Shown here: piece by piece, positions 37,798-45,035 of the stretch
Numbering within the stretch: position 1 is the first letter of the stretch
Layout: each line of letters opens with the position of its first letter
Assembly: GCA_963792815.1 (NCBI GenBank)
Contig: CAWBXR010000016.1
Coordinates: forward strand, 186,001 to 250,000
Source of the DNA: JARRPM01 sp963792815
GTDB taxonomy: Bacteria > Pseudomonadota > Gammaproteobacteria > Pseudomonadales > Halieaceae
DNA length: 64,000 bases
Reading direction: 5' to 3'
Position numbers and translations under genes: made by a program
The notes under the pieces: generated by a model
Told to the model about the DNA's origin: nothing
What the model saw: only the letters and a program-made list of their open reading frames with translations
Databases searched by the model: none

Positions 37798-38469
37798 CTA
37801 TGCCGGCACACTGCGGCTGATAAGTTTTTCCAGCACCCTGACAAAAGTCTGGGCCTCCTGGGCACCCGGCACGGGATAACTGTCGTTGAAATAAAACATG
37901 GGTACCGCGTGTACCTCCCGGTCCAGCCATCGGGCCTGCTCCTGGCGCACCGCCTGGGCATAGCGAGCTGAGGTCAGCACCACCTGTGCTTCCTCCGGGT
38001 CCAGGCCGATACGACCGGCGACAGCTGACAGCACATTGATGTCACCCACATTCTCGCGCCGGCTGAAAAAAGCCTCGAACAGGGCGAGCTTGAGTTCTGT
38101 CTGCCTGCCCTGTTGTGCCGCCCAGTGCAGTAACTGGTGGGCAAGGAAGGTGTTGTATATACGCATACCGTCGTAGTAATCAAAGCTGAATCCCAGGTCA
38201 TCCCCAAGGGCGGTGAGCTGGGCCCTTGCACCGCGACTCTGTTCGGGACTTGTACCGTATTTTTCCGCTATGTGTTCGCGCAGGTCCTGGCCCTGGCCGG
38301 GCATGTGAGGGTTGAGTTCAAACGGCTGCCAGTGGATATCGACGGCAAAGGTATCCTTCATTTGCTCAAGTGCCTGCTGTAAACGTTTGTAACCGATAAT
38401 GCACCAGGGGCATACGACATCCGACACGATATCAATACGCAGGGGAATCAATGGCTGCAAATTGCTCAT
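37798..38469 (-). CDS. DsbA family oxidoreductase, FrnE-like
   Basis: A 223-residue thioredoxin-fold protein of the DsbA/FrnE group. The active site is Cys20-Pro-Trp-Cys23. The cis-Pro loop is AVPMFYFND near residue 188. It has no signal peptide, so it is cytoplasmic, unlike periplasmic DsbA. FrnE proteins act in dithiol exchange or polyketide-like isomerisation, and a few protect from oxidative stress. It is divergently transcribed from the acyl-CoA synthetase gene and is followed by the crotonase gene. Confidence 0.92.
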   Translation of the reverse strand: MSNLQPLIPLRIDIVSDVVCPWCIIGYKRLQQALEQMKDTFAVDIHWQPFELNPHMPGQGQDLREHIAEKYGTSPEQSRGARAQLTALGDDLGFSFDYYDGMRIYNTFLAHQLLHWAAQQGRQTELKLALFEAFFSRRENVGDINVLSAVAGRIGLDPEEAQVVLTSARYAQAVRQEQARWLDREVHAVPMFYFNDSYPVPGAQEAQTFVRVLEKLISRSVPA

Positions 38470-38667
38470 GCTCGTTGCCCTCTTTCCTGGAAGCTACTGA
38501 AGGGGTCCCACTCTAAATTGGCCGGGCCGGAGTTGGAAGGCATAAATCTGGCTGTTACCTCGGGGAATCCGACCTGACTATTTGGGCTTGCACAACTACA
38601 CTTGTCAAAACAGCGCTCACCCGGCGCCGGGCACCACAACACTGACCACAGCAAGCGAGTACTACCC

Positions 38668-40215
38668 ATGATGACAGCTATCAATATCGGTGAATCACTG
38701 GCGACACGCGCCTTTCTCAACCCCGCCAAGGAGGCCCTGTACGATGTGGCCAAACAGCAGCGCTTCACCTTTACTGAACTGAACGCGAGGGCAAACCGCT
38801 GTTGCAACGGACTTCAGGCACTCGGCTGTTCCAGGGGAGACCGGGTGGCCCTGCTGGCCTACAACGGCCACGAGTTCGTCGAGAGTTTTTTCGGACCGGC
38901 CAAGGCCGGTCTGGTGCTGATGCCGCTCAACTGGCGCCTGACCGCCGACGAGTTGGCTTTCATTCTCAAGGACGGGGGCGCGCAGACGATCATCTTCGAC
39001 GCCGATTTTGCCCCGGTAGTAGAAAAGATCCGGGCGATGGGGGACGCGGGCAGCGACCTCCGTAACTGGATTTGCATTGGCGATACCGGCCCCGATTTTG
39101 CCGTCGATTACGAGGGCCTGCTGTCTGACAACAGCGAGGCCGAGCCGGCTGACAAGGCAGGGGAGGAGGACAACCTGTTTATCATGTACACCTCCGGTAC
39201 TACTGGTCACCCCAAGGGAGTCGTACACACACACAAAACCGTGTTCTGGGCACTGCTCACTCTTCTGAATACGGCGGAGACGCATTTATCCGACAAATAC
39301 ATGGTGCTGCTGCCATTATTTCACGTCGGTGCACTCACCCCGATGATCGCGTCGGTATACAAGGGCAATACGCTGGTTATTCTGCGCAACTTTGATCCCC
39401 AAAAAGCCTGGTCGCTGATAGAGACCGAGCAGATCAACACCACCCTGGCTGTGCCCGCCATGCTGGGATTCATGCTGCAGGTTCCCGACTTCCAGCGTTT
39501 TGACTGGTCCAGCCTGCGCGCCATCACCAGCGGGGCGGCGCCCCTGCCGGTTACCATTATCAACGCGTATATGGAGCTCGGCATAGAAGTGCACCAGGTG
39601 TATGGCATGACGGAGACCTGTGGCCCTGCCTGCCTGATCGGCCCGGATGATGCTAAACATAAAATTGGCTCCACTGGAAAATCCTTTTTCCACACCCGGG
39701 TACGCATAGCCGATGACAGCGGCAGGGAATTGCCCCGTGGTGAACCAGGTGAAATCCAGGTGCAGGGCCCGCACAACATGAAGGAGTACTGGAACCGGCC
39801 CGACGCGACAGCGGAAACAGTCATCGATGGCTGGCTTCATACCGGCGATATCGCGGTCATGGACGAGGAGGGCTTTGTCACGATCCAGGACCGGATGAAA
39901 GATATGATCATATCCGGTGGGGAAAACGTGTACCCCGCCGAGGTCGAAAACGTCCTGTTGTCTCACCCGGGAATCGCGGACGCTGCGGTGATTGGCCAGG
40001 ATAGCGCAAAGTGGGGGGAGAGTCCCCTGGCAATTATCGTGCGCAAGGACACCGCGTTGACCGAGGTCCAGGTACTGGCGCACTGCCATGAAAAACTCGC
40101 GCGCTTCAAATTACCCAAGGCGGCTATTTTTGTCGAGGAGATACCCAGGAACCCAAGTGGCAAGGTACTCAAGCGAGTCCTGCGGGAACAGTACCCCGGG
40201 CCCGCGGCTGAGTAA
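38668..40215 (+). CDS. Long-chain acyl-CoA synthetase-like AMP-dependent ligase
   Basis: A 515-residue adenylate-forming enzyme that activates a carboxylic acid with ATP and CoA. The P-loop-like motif is MYTSGTTGHPKGVVHTH near residue 175. Other signatures are YGMTETCG, the HTGDIAVMDEEGF hinge motif with Asp, KDMIISGGENVYPAEVE, and the catalytic Lys in NPSGKVLKRVL. It resembles medium or long-chain fatty acid ligases, but chain length cannot be told. The first of two adjacent ATG codons (38668) was chosen. It reads away from the frnE-crotonase pair, across a region that may hold both promoters. Confidence 0.93.
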   Translation: MMTAINIGESLATRAFLNPAKEALYDVAKQQRFTFTELNARANRCCNGLQALGCSRGDRVALLAYNGHEFVESFFGPAKAGLVLMPLNWRLTADELAFILKDGGAQTIIFDADFAPVVEKIRAMGDAGSDLRNWICIGDTGPDFAVDYEGLLSDNSEAEPADKAGEEDNLFIMYTSGTTGHPKGVVHTHKTVFWALLTLLNTAETHLSDKYMVLLPLFHVGALTPMIASVYKGNTLVILRNFDPQKAWSLIETEQINTTLAVPAMLGFMLQVPDFQRFDWSSLRAITSGAAPLPVTIINAYMELGIEVHQVYGMTETCGPACLIGPDDAKHKIGSTGKSFFHTRVRIADDSGRELPRGEPGEIQVQGPHNMKEYWNRPDATAETVIDGWLHTGDIAVMDEEGFVTIQDRMKDMIISGGENVYPAEVENVLLSHPGIADAAVIGQDSAKWGESPLAIIVRKDTALTEVQVLAHCHEKLARFKLPKAAIFVEEIPRNPSGKVLKRVLREQYPGPAAE

Positions 40216-40662
40216 CGGGAACTGATCCCTTGGCTATAGATTAATTATTATTAAATATATATAGAGATATATATAAGGATTATTGTTGTTACTACTATTA
40301 GAGGGCCCCTGCGCTGTGGAAAAGGCTGTATTTTACAACAGATACAATCAGTTATAGCGCAGACAAGTACACGCAAAAGCCCTGCATTCGACCGTGAAAA
40401 GCCGTGTCCATCCGGTGTGCGAAACGCTTCTTTTTGTGGATGGTTTTTCAGCCCCGGAGATACGGCCTGTTTATCGGGGTTTTAACCCACGGCCGGTTAA
40501 CGCCCTGTCCCCGTAGTTATCCAGCGAGTTGCTATGCGGGCGGGCTCGCGAGAGAATCCTGTGAGTAAGTTCGGTATTGCGTGTAGGTAAATGGGATGTA
40601 ATGGCGTTTGCTGTGGACAGCCTGTTCATATGGCTGGGACAGGATAAGGACAGTCGTCGCTG
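40216..40662. other. 447-bp noncoding region with AT-rich core
   Basis: No gene is recognised. Bases 40241-40300 are strongly AT-rich against the GC-rich surroundings, with ATATATATA-GAG-ATATATATA at 40255-40275. An inverted repeat CTGCGCT (40309-40315) / AGCGCAG (40356-40362) encloses 40 bases. DnaA-box-like words with mismatches are seen (TGTGGATGG near 40437; TTATCCAGC near 40518). A weak hairpin CCCC..GGGG at 40452-40479 is followed by TTTT and could terminate the ligase transcript. It might hold a small RNA or an origin-accessory element; neither is shown. Confidence 0.6.
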
Positions 40663-42027
40663 CTATTTGCCGATGCAGAAACTGGAAAAAATCTTACCCA
40701 GCAATTCATCGCTGCTGAGGGCGCCGGTAATGTCACCGAGACTAGCCTGGCACTGTCGCAGATCCTCAGCCAGCAGTTCTCCCGCCCCGGCGTTCAGTAA
40801 CTGCTCTTGCCCTGCCCGGAGAAAAACCGCAGCGGCTTCCAGTGCCTGCAGGTGACGACGACGGGCGCTGAAGTTGCCCTCGCTCTCGCTCTGGAAGCCC
40901 ATGCATTGCTTGAGGTGCTCACGCAGCAGGTCCATGCCGGCTCCGGTTTTTGCAGAGAGAGTGACCGCGGTGTTCTCGCTGTTGGCGGTTACCCCGGGAG
41001 AGTGGCCGGAAAGGTCGCATTTATTGTGCACGATGGTGACCGGGATCGCCCTGCCCAGGTGTTGCTGCCGCTCGGGCCAGATCGTGTCGGGATCATCCCC
41101 GGCTGCCGGGTCGCTGTCATCCACTACCAGGAGTATCCGGTCTGCCGAGGCCATTTCCTGCCATGCCCGCCGTATACCCTCCTGTTCAACCTCATCCTCG
41201 CTGTCCCTGAGGCCCGCTGTGTCGACAATGTGCAGTGGCATTCCGTCTATCTGGATATGCTCCCGCAGAACATCCCGGGTAGTGCCGGCGATTGCCGTGA
41301 CAATAGCGCTGTCGGAACCGGACATGGCGTTTAGCAGGCTGGATTTACCGGCATTGGGCTTACCCGCGATCACCAGTTTCATACCCTCCTGCAACAGGCT
41401 GCCCTGACGGGCCTGCCGCATGACAGCATCCAACTGCGCAATGATAGCCGCCAATTGCCGACCGACTTGCCCCTCCTCGATGAAGTCGATTTCTTCCTCG
41501 GGAAAGTCGATGGCGGCCTCGACATATATTCTCAGGCGCGTGACCATCTCTACCAGCTCGTCGATCCTGCGTGAGAATTCTCCCTGCAGGGACCGGGTGG
41601 CGTTCAGTGCGGCCTGTGCGGTGGTGCTGTTGATGAGGTCAGCAATCGCCTCGGCCTGGGCCAGATCGATCTTGTCATTGAGGTAGGCGCGCTGGGAGAA
41701 TTCCCCCGGAGCTGCCTGGCGCGCGCCGAGACGGCAAACCTGCTGCAGCAACAAATCGAGAATGACGGGACCGCCGTGGCCCTGCAACTCCACCACGGTC
41801 TCGCCGGTAAAGGAGTGTGGCCCTGGAAACAGTAGCGCGATACCCGAATCCAGTACGATTCCGGCATCAGACAGGAAGTTGGCCATGTGTGCCCTGCGCG
41901 GCTGCAACTCGAGTCCGGTGATCGCGGCGCCAATGCGTGCCGCCATGGGTCCCGAGATGCGAATGATACCAATGCCGCCCCTGCCCGGGGCGGTCGCGAT
42001 CGCCGCGATGGTATCCGGATCGATCAG
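40663..42027 (-). CDS. mnmE: tRNA modification GTPase MnmE (TrmE), non-canonical CTG start
   Basis: MnmE works with MnmG on wobble U34 of tRNA. The G1 motif GKPNAGKS is at about 222-229, and the C-terminal Cys lies in FCIGK, as in E. coli. The family N-terminus (DTIAAIATAPGRGGIGIIRISGP) is read upstream of the first ATG (41946), yet no ATG, GTG or TTG occurs in frame back to a stop near 42096. The CTG at 42027 overlaps the yidC TGA (CTGA, like the common ATGA) and yields 454 residues, the E. coli length. ATC at 42024 is a less likely start. The ATG at 41946 would lose the start of the tetrahydrofolate domain. Confidence 0.93.
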   Translation of the reverse strand: MIDPDTIAAIATAPGRGGIGIIRISGPMAARIGAAITGLELQPRRAHMANFLSDAGIVLDSGIALLFPGPHSFTGETVVELQGHGGPVILDLLLQQVCRLGARQAAPGEFSQRAYLNDKIDLAQAEAIADLINSTTAQAALNATRSLQGEFSRRIDELVEMVTRLRIYVEAAIDFPEEEIDFIEEGQVGRQLAAIIAQLDAVMRQARQGSLLQEGMKLVIAGKPNAGKSSLLNAMSGSDSAIVTAIAGTTRDVLREHIQIDGMPLHIVDTAGLRDSEDEVEQEGIRRAWQEMASADRILLVVDDSDPAAGDDPDTIWPERQQHLGRAIPVTIVHNKCDLSGHSPGVTANSENTAVTLSAKTGAGMDLLREHLKQCMGFQSESEGNFSARRRHLQALEAAAVFLRAGQEQLLNAGAGELLAEDLRQCQASLGDITGALSSDELLGKIFSSFCIGK

Positions 42028-43715
42028 GGTTTCGCCGCTCCGGCCTCGATCTGTTTGGTGATGACGTACTGCTGGGCCATGGAGAGGAGGTTGTTAACCA
42101 CCCAGTACAATACCAGTCCCGCCGGGAACCAGAGGAAGAAGAAAGTGAAAACGACAGGCATCCACTTCATGATCTTCGCCTGCATGGGGTCCGGCGGTGG
42201 CGGATTCAACATCTGCATAAAGAACATGCTGGCGCCCATCAGCAAGGGCAGCACGAAATAGGGGTCCATTACCGACAGGTCCTTGATCCACAGGATAAAT
42301 GGCGCCTGACGCAACTCGACACTTTCCATCAGCGTCCAGTACAGGGCGATAAATACCGGCATCTGCACCAGGATCGGCAGGCAGCCGCCCATCGGATTGA
42401 TTTTTTCCTTGCGGTACAACTCCATCATTGCCTGGGATTGTTTTTGCTTGTCATCCGCAAACTGTTCGCGGATATCCTGCATCTTGGGCTGCACCCGCCG
42501 CATATTTGCCATGGACTTGTAGCTGGTGGCCGACAATTTGAAGAAAGCCGCCTTGATCAGTACGGTCAACAGGATAATCGCAACACCCCAGTTTCCCACG
42601 AGGCCGTGGATCTTGGTCAACAGCCAGAACAGGGGTTGGGCAATCCACCACAGCCAGCCGTAGTCCACGCTGAGATCGAGGTAGGGTGAAATCTCCTTCA
42701 GGCGGTACTGGTCCTTGGGGCCGGCGTAAAACTCTGCACCTACCTCACCCAGCTGTCCCGGGTCCAGGACCAGGGGGGGACTGGTAAATCCCGCTATATT
42801 GAAGCCGCCGCTGGTTACCCGGGTGCTGTAATTGTGGCTTTGCGCTTGATCGGGAACCCAGGCGCTAAGGAAGTAGTGCTGGATTATCGCTATCCAACCG
42901 CCGGGCAGCGTCGCCTTGAAAGGCTCCTCGGCCATGTCCTCGAAGGTAAACTTGGTGAAGTGGTCATCCGGCTGTGTTGTCGCAGCGCCCAGGAAAGGAT
43001 TCAGGCCCATCCCACCGGAGGAGCTGGCGGAGGGAGCCGGGCTGCTGTCGCGCTTCAACTGGCCGAAAAGATTAGCCTGCCAGCGGTTCTGGCTTCCGTT
43101 GTTCACCAGGAAGTCGACCCGTATAAGGTAGTCGCCGCGACGCAGGGTGAAGCGTTTGGTGACCTCCACGCCGGTGTCATCCCGCCACTGGAGGTCTACC
43201 TCAAGTTCGTTCTGACCCTCTTTCATCCTGTATATAGAAGATGGCGTGTTGTAGGTAGGGCGGCCATCCCTGTCGATGCCATTGGTGCCGATCAGCCCGC
43301 TCTGGGCAATATAGGTACGGGTAGCGTTCTGTTCCAGCAGGACAAAAGGGACGTCCGGTGCATCCAGCTGGGCCGGATAGGCGGGCAGGGTGAGCTCTAT
43401 GATATCCCCGCCTTCGAGATCTATAGCCAATTGAAGTACATCGGTGTGTATCTGGACTATGCGTCCGCTGTTGCTTACCACGGGATCTGCCTGGGTGGCG
43501 GCCGGGGTGGTATCGGCCATCGAGGGCAGGTCCTCTTCGGTTTGCGCAGCCTCGGTTGATGGCAGGTCTGGCACCGGCTTGTCCGGCGACGTCAGGCGGG
43601 TGTTTTCCTGGGTCAGCGCACTGGTCCTGGCATCCTTGAAGTCCACCCACTTGGTGAGGAGCATGAAGGACAGTACGGCGATAGCGCCAATGAGCAGTGA
43701 GCGTTGCAAATCCAT
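42024..43715 (-). CDS. yidC: Membrane protein insertase YidC
   Basis: A 563-residue inner-membrane insertase (Oxa1 family) that places and folds membrane proteins, alone or with SecYEG; F0 c is a classic client. It has an N-terminal membrane helix (SLLIGAIAVLSFMLLTKWV), a large periplasmic beta domain (about 60-340) and five C-terminal helices. The hydrophilic groove Arg is probably in KAAFFKLSATSYKSMANMRRVQPKM. The cytoplasmic hairpin DDKQKQSQAMMELYRKEKINPMGGCLP is typical. It lies between yidD and mnmE in the usual order. Confidence 0.97.
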   Translation of the reverse strand: MDLQRSLLIGAIAVLSFMLLTKWVDFKDARTSALTQENTRLTSPDKPVPDLPSTEAAQTEEDLPSMADTTPAATQADPVVSNSGRIVQIHTDVLQLAIDLEGGDIIELTLPAYPAQLDAPDVPFVLLEQNATRTYIAQSGLIGTNGIDRDGRPTYNTPSSIYRMKEGQNELEVDLQWRDDTGVEVTKRFTLRRGDYLIRVDFLVNNGSQNRWQANLFGQLKRDSSPAPSASSSGGMGLNPFLGAATTQPDDHFTKFTFEDMAEEPFKATLPGGWIAIIQHYFLSAWVPDQAQSHNYSTRVTSGGFNIAGFTSPPLVLDPGQLGEVGAEFYAGPKDQYRLKEISPYLDLSVDYGWLWWIAQPLFWLLTKIHGLVGNWGVAIILLTVLIKAAFFKLSATSYKSMANMRRVQPKMQDIREQFADDKQKQSQAMMELYRKEKINPMGGCLPILVQMPVFIALYWTLMESVELRQAPFILWIKDLSVMDPYFVLPLLMGASMFFMQMLNPPPPDPMQAKIMKWMPVVFTFFFLWFPAGLVLYWVVNNLLSMAQQYVITKQIEAGAAKP

Positions 43716-43730
43716 AGTGTTATCTTTGGT

Positions 43731-43958
43731 TTAGTGAGAGTGCGAGCAGGGAGGGACGGGATCAACACCACCCTCATGCCATGGATGGCATTTACCCAGT
43801 CGGCGCAGGGCGAGGTAGCAGCCCCTGAATACACCGTGGGTCGCGATAGCTTCCTGGGCGTAGGTCGAACAGCTTGGGTAAAAACGACAGTTGTTACCCA
43901 GAAAAGGACTCAGGCAGGCCTTGTAGCAGTCGATAATAAAAATGAACAAGCGACGCAT
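43731..43958 (-). CDS. yidD: Membrane protein insertion efficiency factor YidD
   Basis: A 75-residue YidD (haemolysin-like) protein that aids YidC-dependent insertion. It has the family core CYKACLSPFLGNNCRFYPSCSTYAQEAI, split here as CLSPFLGNNCRFYPSCSTY, with three conserved Cys residues, then GVFRGCYLALRRLGKCHPW. The ATG at 43958 overlaps the rnpA TAA (TAATG), so the two are coupled. An open frame extends upstream into rnpA and was not used. It precedes yidC by 15 bases. Confidence 0.95.
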   Translation of the reverse strand: MRRLFIFIIDCYKACLSPFLGNNCRFYPSCSTYAQEAIATHGVFRGCYLALRRLGKCHPWHEGGVDPVPPCSHSH

Positions 43959-44356
43959 TAGCGGTCCTGGCTGGTATCCGATTCTGGCCTGGGGATTTTG
44001 TGGCTCAGTTTCTGCCACTGCTGCAGCAATATAGAGGATAGTTCTGCATTATCCAACTGGTCTATGCCGCGTCGGGTAAGCAGCACCACATCCATTGCTG
44101 GTTCACTGTCCGGCAGGGTGCGGAAAAACTCCCGGGCTACCCGTTTGATACGATTGCGCTGCACCGCCAGCCGGACATTTTTTTTGGCTATCACCAGACC
44201 CAGGCGATGCCCGTGTGCGGAACTTGGCCGGGCCAGCAGCAAGAGGTACTTGTGGGATGCTTTGGCTTCCGCTTTGTCAAAGACCCGACTGTAATCGCTG
44301 GCTTTGAGTAAGCGCCTGGCTTTGGGAAAACTATGACCTGAAGCCTGGCTGCCCAC
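43958..44356 (-). CDS. rnpA: Ribonuclease P protein component
   Basis: A 132-residue basic protein that binds RNase P RNA and helps it cut the 5' leader from pre-tRNA. The signature RNA-binding segment RNRIKRVAREFFR lies in the middle, with the start segment FPKARRLLKASDYSRVFDKA. The only good in-frame start is the GTG at 44356. It lies 18 bases after the rpmH stop, so rpmH-rnpA-yidD-yidC-mnmE form one transcript. The C-terminus is longer than that of E. coli RnpA by about 12 residues. Confidence 0.96.
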   Translation of the reverse strand: MGSQASGHSFPKARRLLKASDYSRVFDKAEAKASHKYLLLLARPSSAHGHRLGLVIAKKNVRLAVQRNRIKRVAREFFRTLPDSEPAMDVVLLTRRGIDQLDNAELSSILLQQWQKLSHKIPRPESDTSQDR

Positions 44357-44374
44357 CCGCCATGACTGCCCGTC

Positions 44375-44509
44375 TTAGAGGGCGAGACGCTTGCGACCGC
44401 GGGCGCGACGACGGTTCAGGACCTGCCGGCCGCCCTTGGTTGCCATACGAGCGCGAAAACCATGGGTGCGAGCGCGTTTTAGTACGCTGGGCTGAAATGT
44501 TCTTTTCAT
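44375..44509 (-). CDS. rpmH: 50S ribosomal protein L34
   Basis: A 44-residue protein translated as MKRTFQPSVLKRARTHGF and on to RRRARGRKRLAL, an almost perfect match to bacterial L34. It is highly basic and binds 23S rRNA. It is the first gene of the operon that leaves the origin leftwards, 80 bases after a predicted start site. Its presence beside rnpA and dnaA anchors the origin. Confidence 0.98.
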   Translation of the reverse strand: MKRTFQPSVLKRARTHGFRARMATKGGRQVLNRRRARGRKRLAL

Positions 44510-44596
44510 AGCAATGTTCCAGAGTGATTACGGGCCAGAAGCGACAGTCGCACCCTCGGGCTTGGCTGCAGACGTTGACCGGAAAAAAGGTGGGGT

Positions 44597-44625
44597 ATTC
44601 TATTGAAACGGCGCCGCTAATTCAA
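44597..44625 (-). promoter_or_regulatory. Sigma-70 promoter of rpmH-rnpA-yidD-yidC-mnmE
   Basis: On the minus strand -35 TTGAAT (44620-44625) and -10 TAGAAT (44597-44602) are 17 bases apart. The predicted start is near 44590, about 80 bases before the rpmH ATG. Confidence 0.8.
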
Positions 44626-44781
44626 TCGTAATGGCGGTATTATTACCCGGTACATGCCCGCATGACCCATTGGTACCCCCCTAGGCCCCACCCCGACGCC
44701 AACCACGCGGGATATGCCACAGCCATACGGGTTCTGGCTTGCGGCCATCAGCCCACATTTTCCCCAACAGATACTAACAGC

Positions 44782-44790
44782 TTATCCACA
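44782..44790 (+). promoter_or_regulatory. DnaA box 1
   Basis: Perfect consensus TTATCCACA on the plus strand, left edge of the AT-rich part of oriC. Confidence 0.9.
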
Positions 44791-44901
44791 GGAAAAACTA
44801 TACCCGCACGAATTTGTTAGGACTGCACAAAAAATGATCAATAATTTGTTAGCTGACTGATTTTAAAAGAAATTAAATTTGCTGCTTCCAGCGCTTATTT
44901 A

Positions 44902-44910
44902 TGTGGATAA
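44902..44910 (-). promoter_or_regulatory. DnaA box 2
   Basis: Perfect consensus TTATCCACA on the minus strand (reads TGTGGATAA on the plus). It faces box 1 and overlaps a possible dnaA -35 element. Confidence 0.9.
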
Positions 44911-44932
44911 CTTCCCTTCAGCAGCGTATTAT
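44904..44932 (+). promoter_or_regulatory. Candidate dnaA promoter overlapping DnaA box 2
   Basis: -35 TGGATA (44904-44909, four of six consensus bases) and -10 TATTAT (44927-44932) are 17 bases apart. The -35 lies inside the second DnaA box, which would let DnaA repress its own gene, as known in E. coli. The weak -35 keeps confidence modest. Confidence 0.5.
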
Positions 44933-45035
44933 CTCCCCCCACTGGAGACACAATAATCACCAGTGGGCAAGCAATATAAAAAGTCATCTTTCTATGCGTA
45001 TGACCGGTCTGGCGGCCGGCATCAAGGGGTTCATT

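Larger units (their letters stand above)
44510..45035. other. Probable chromosomal replication origin oriC (rpmH-dnaA intergenic region)
   Basis: This 526-base gap lies between rpmH and dnaA, the place of oriC in Pseudomonas-type chromosomes. Perfect DnaA boxes occur at 44782-44790 and, inverted, at 44902-44910. Between them, 44811-44880 is very AT-rich and holds a direct repeat AATTTGTTAG at 44811-44820 and 44843-44852 (32 bases apart), with a partial third copy AATTTGCT at 44876-44883. This looks like a duplex unwinding element. Gene orientation switches from minus to plus across it. The part between 44640 and 44780 is GC-rich and holds nothing I recognise. Confidence 0.87.

Noticed and set aside
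44901..45035. N-terminal extension of DnaA from 44901
   Set aside because: The added residues are unlike DnaA, and the frame start lies inside DnaA box 2.
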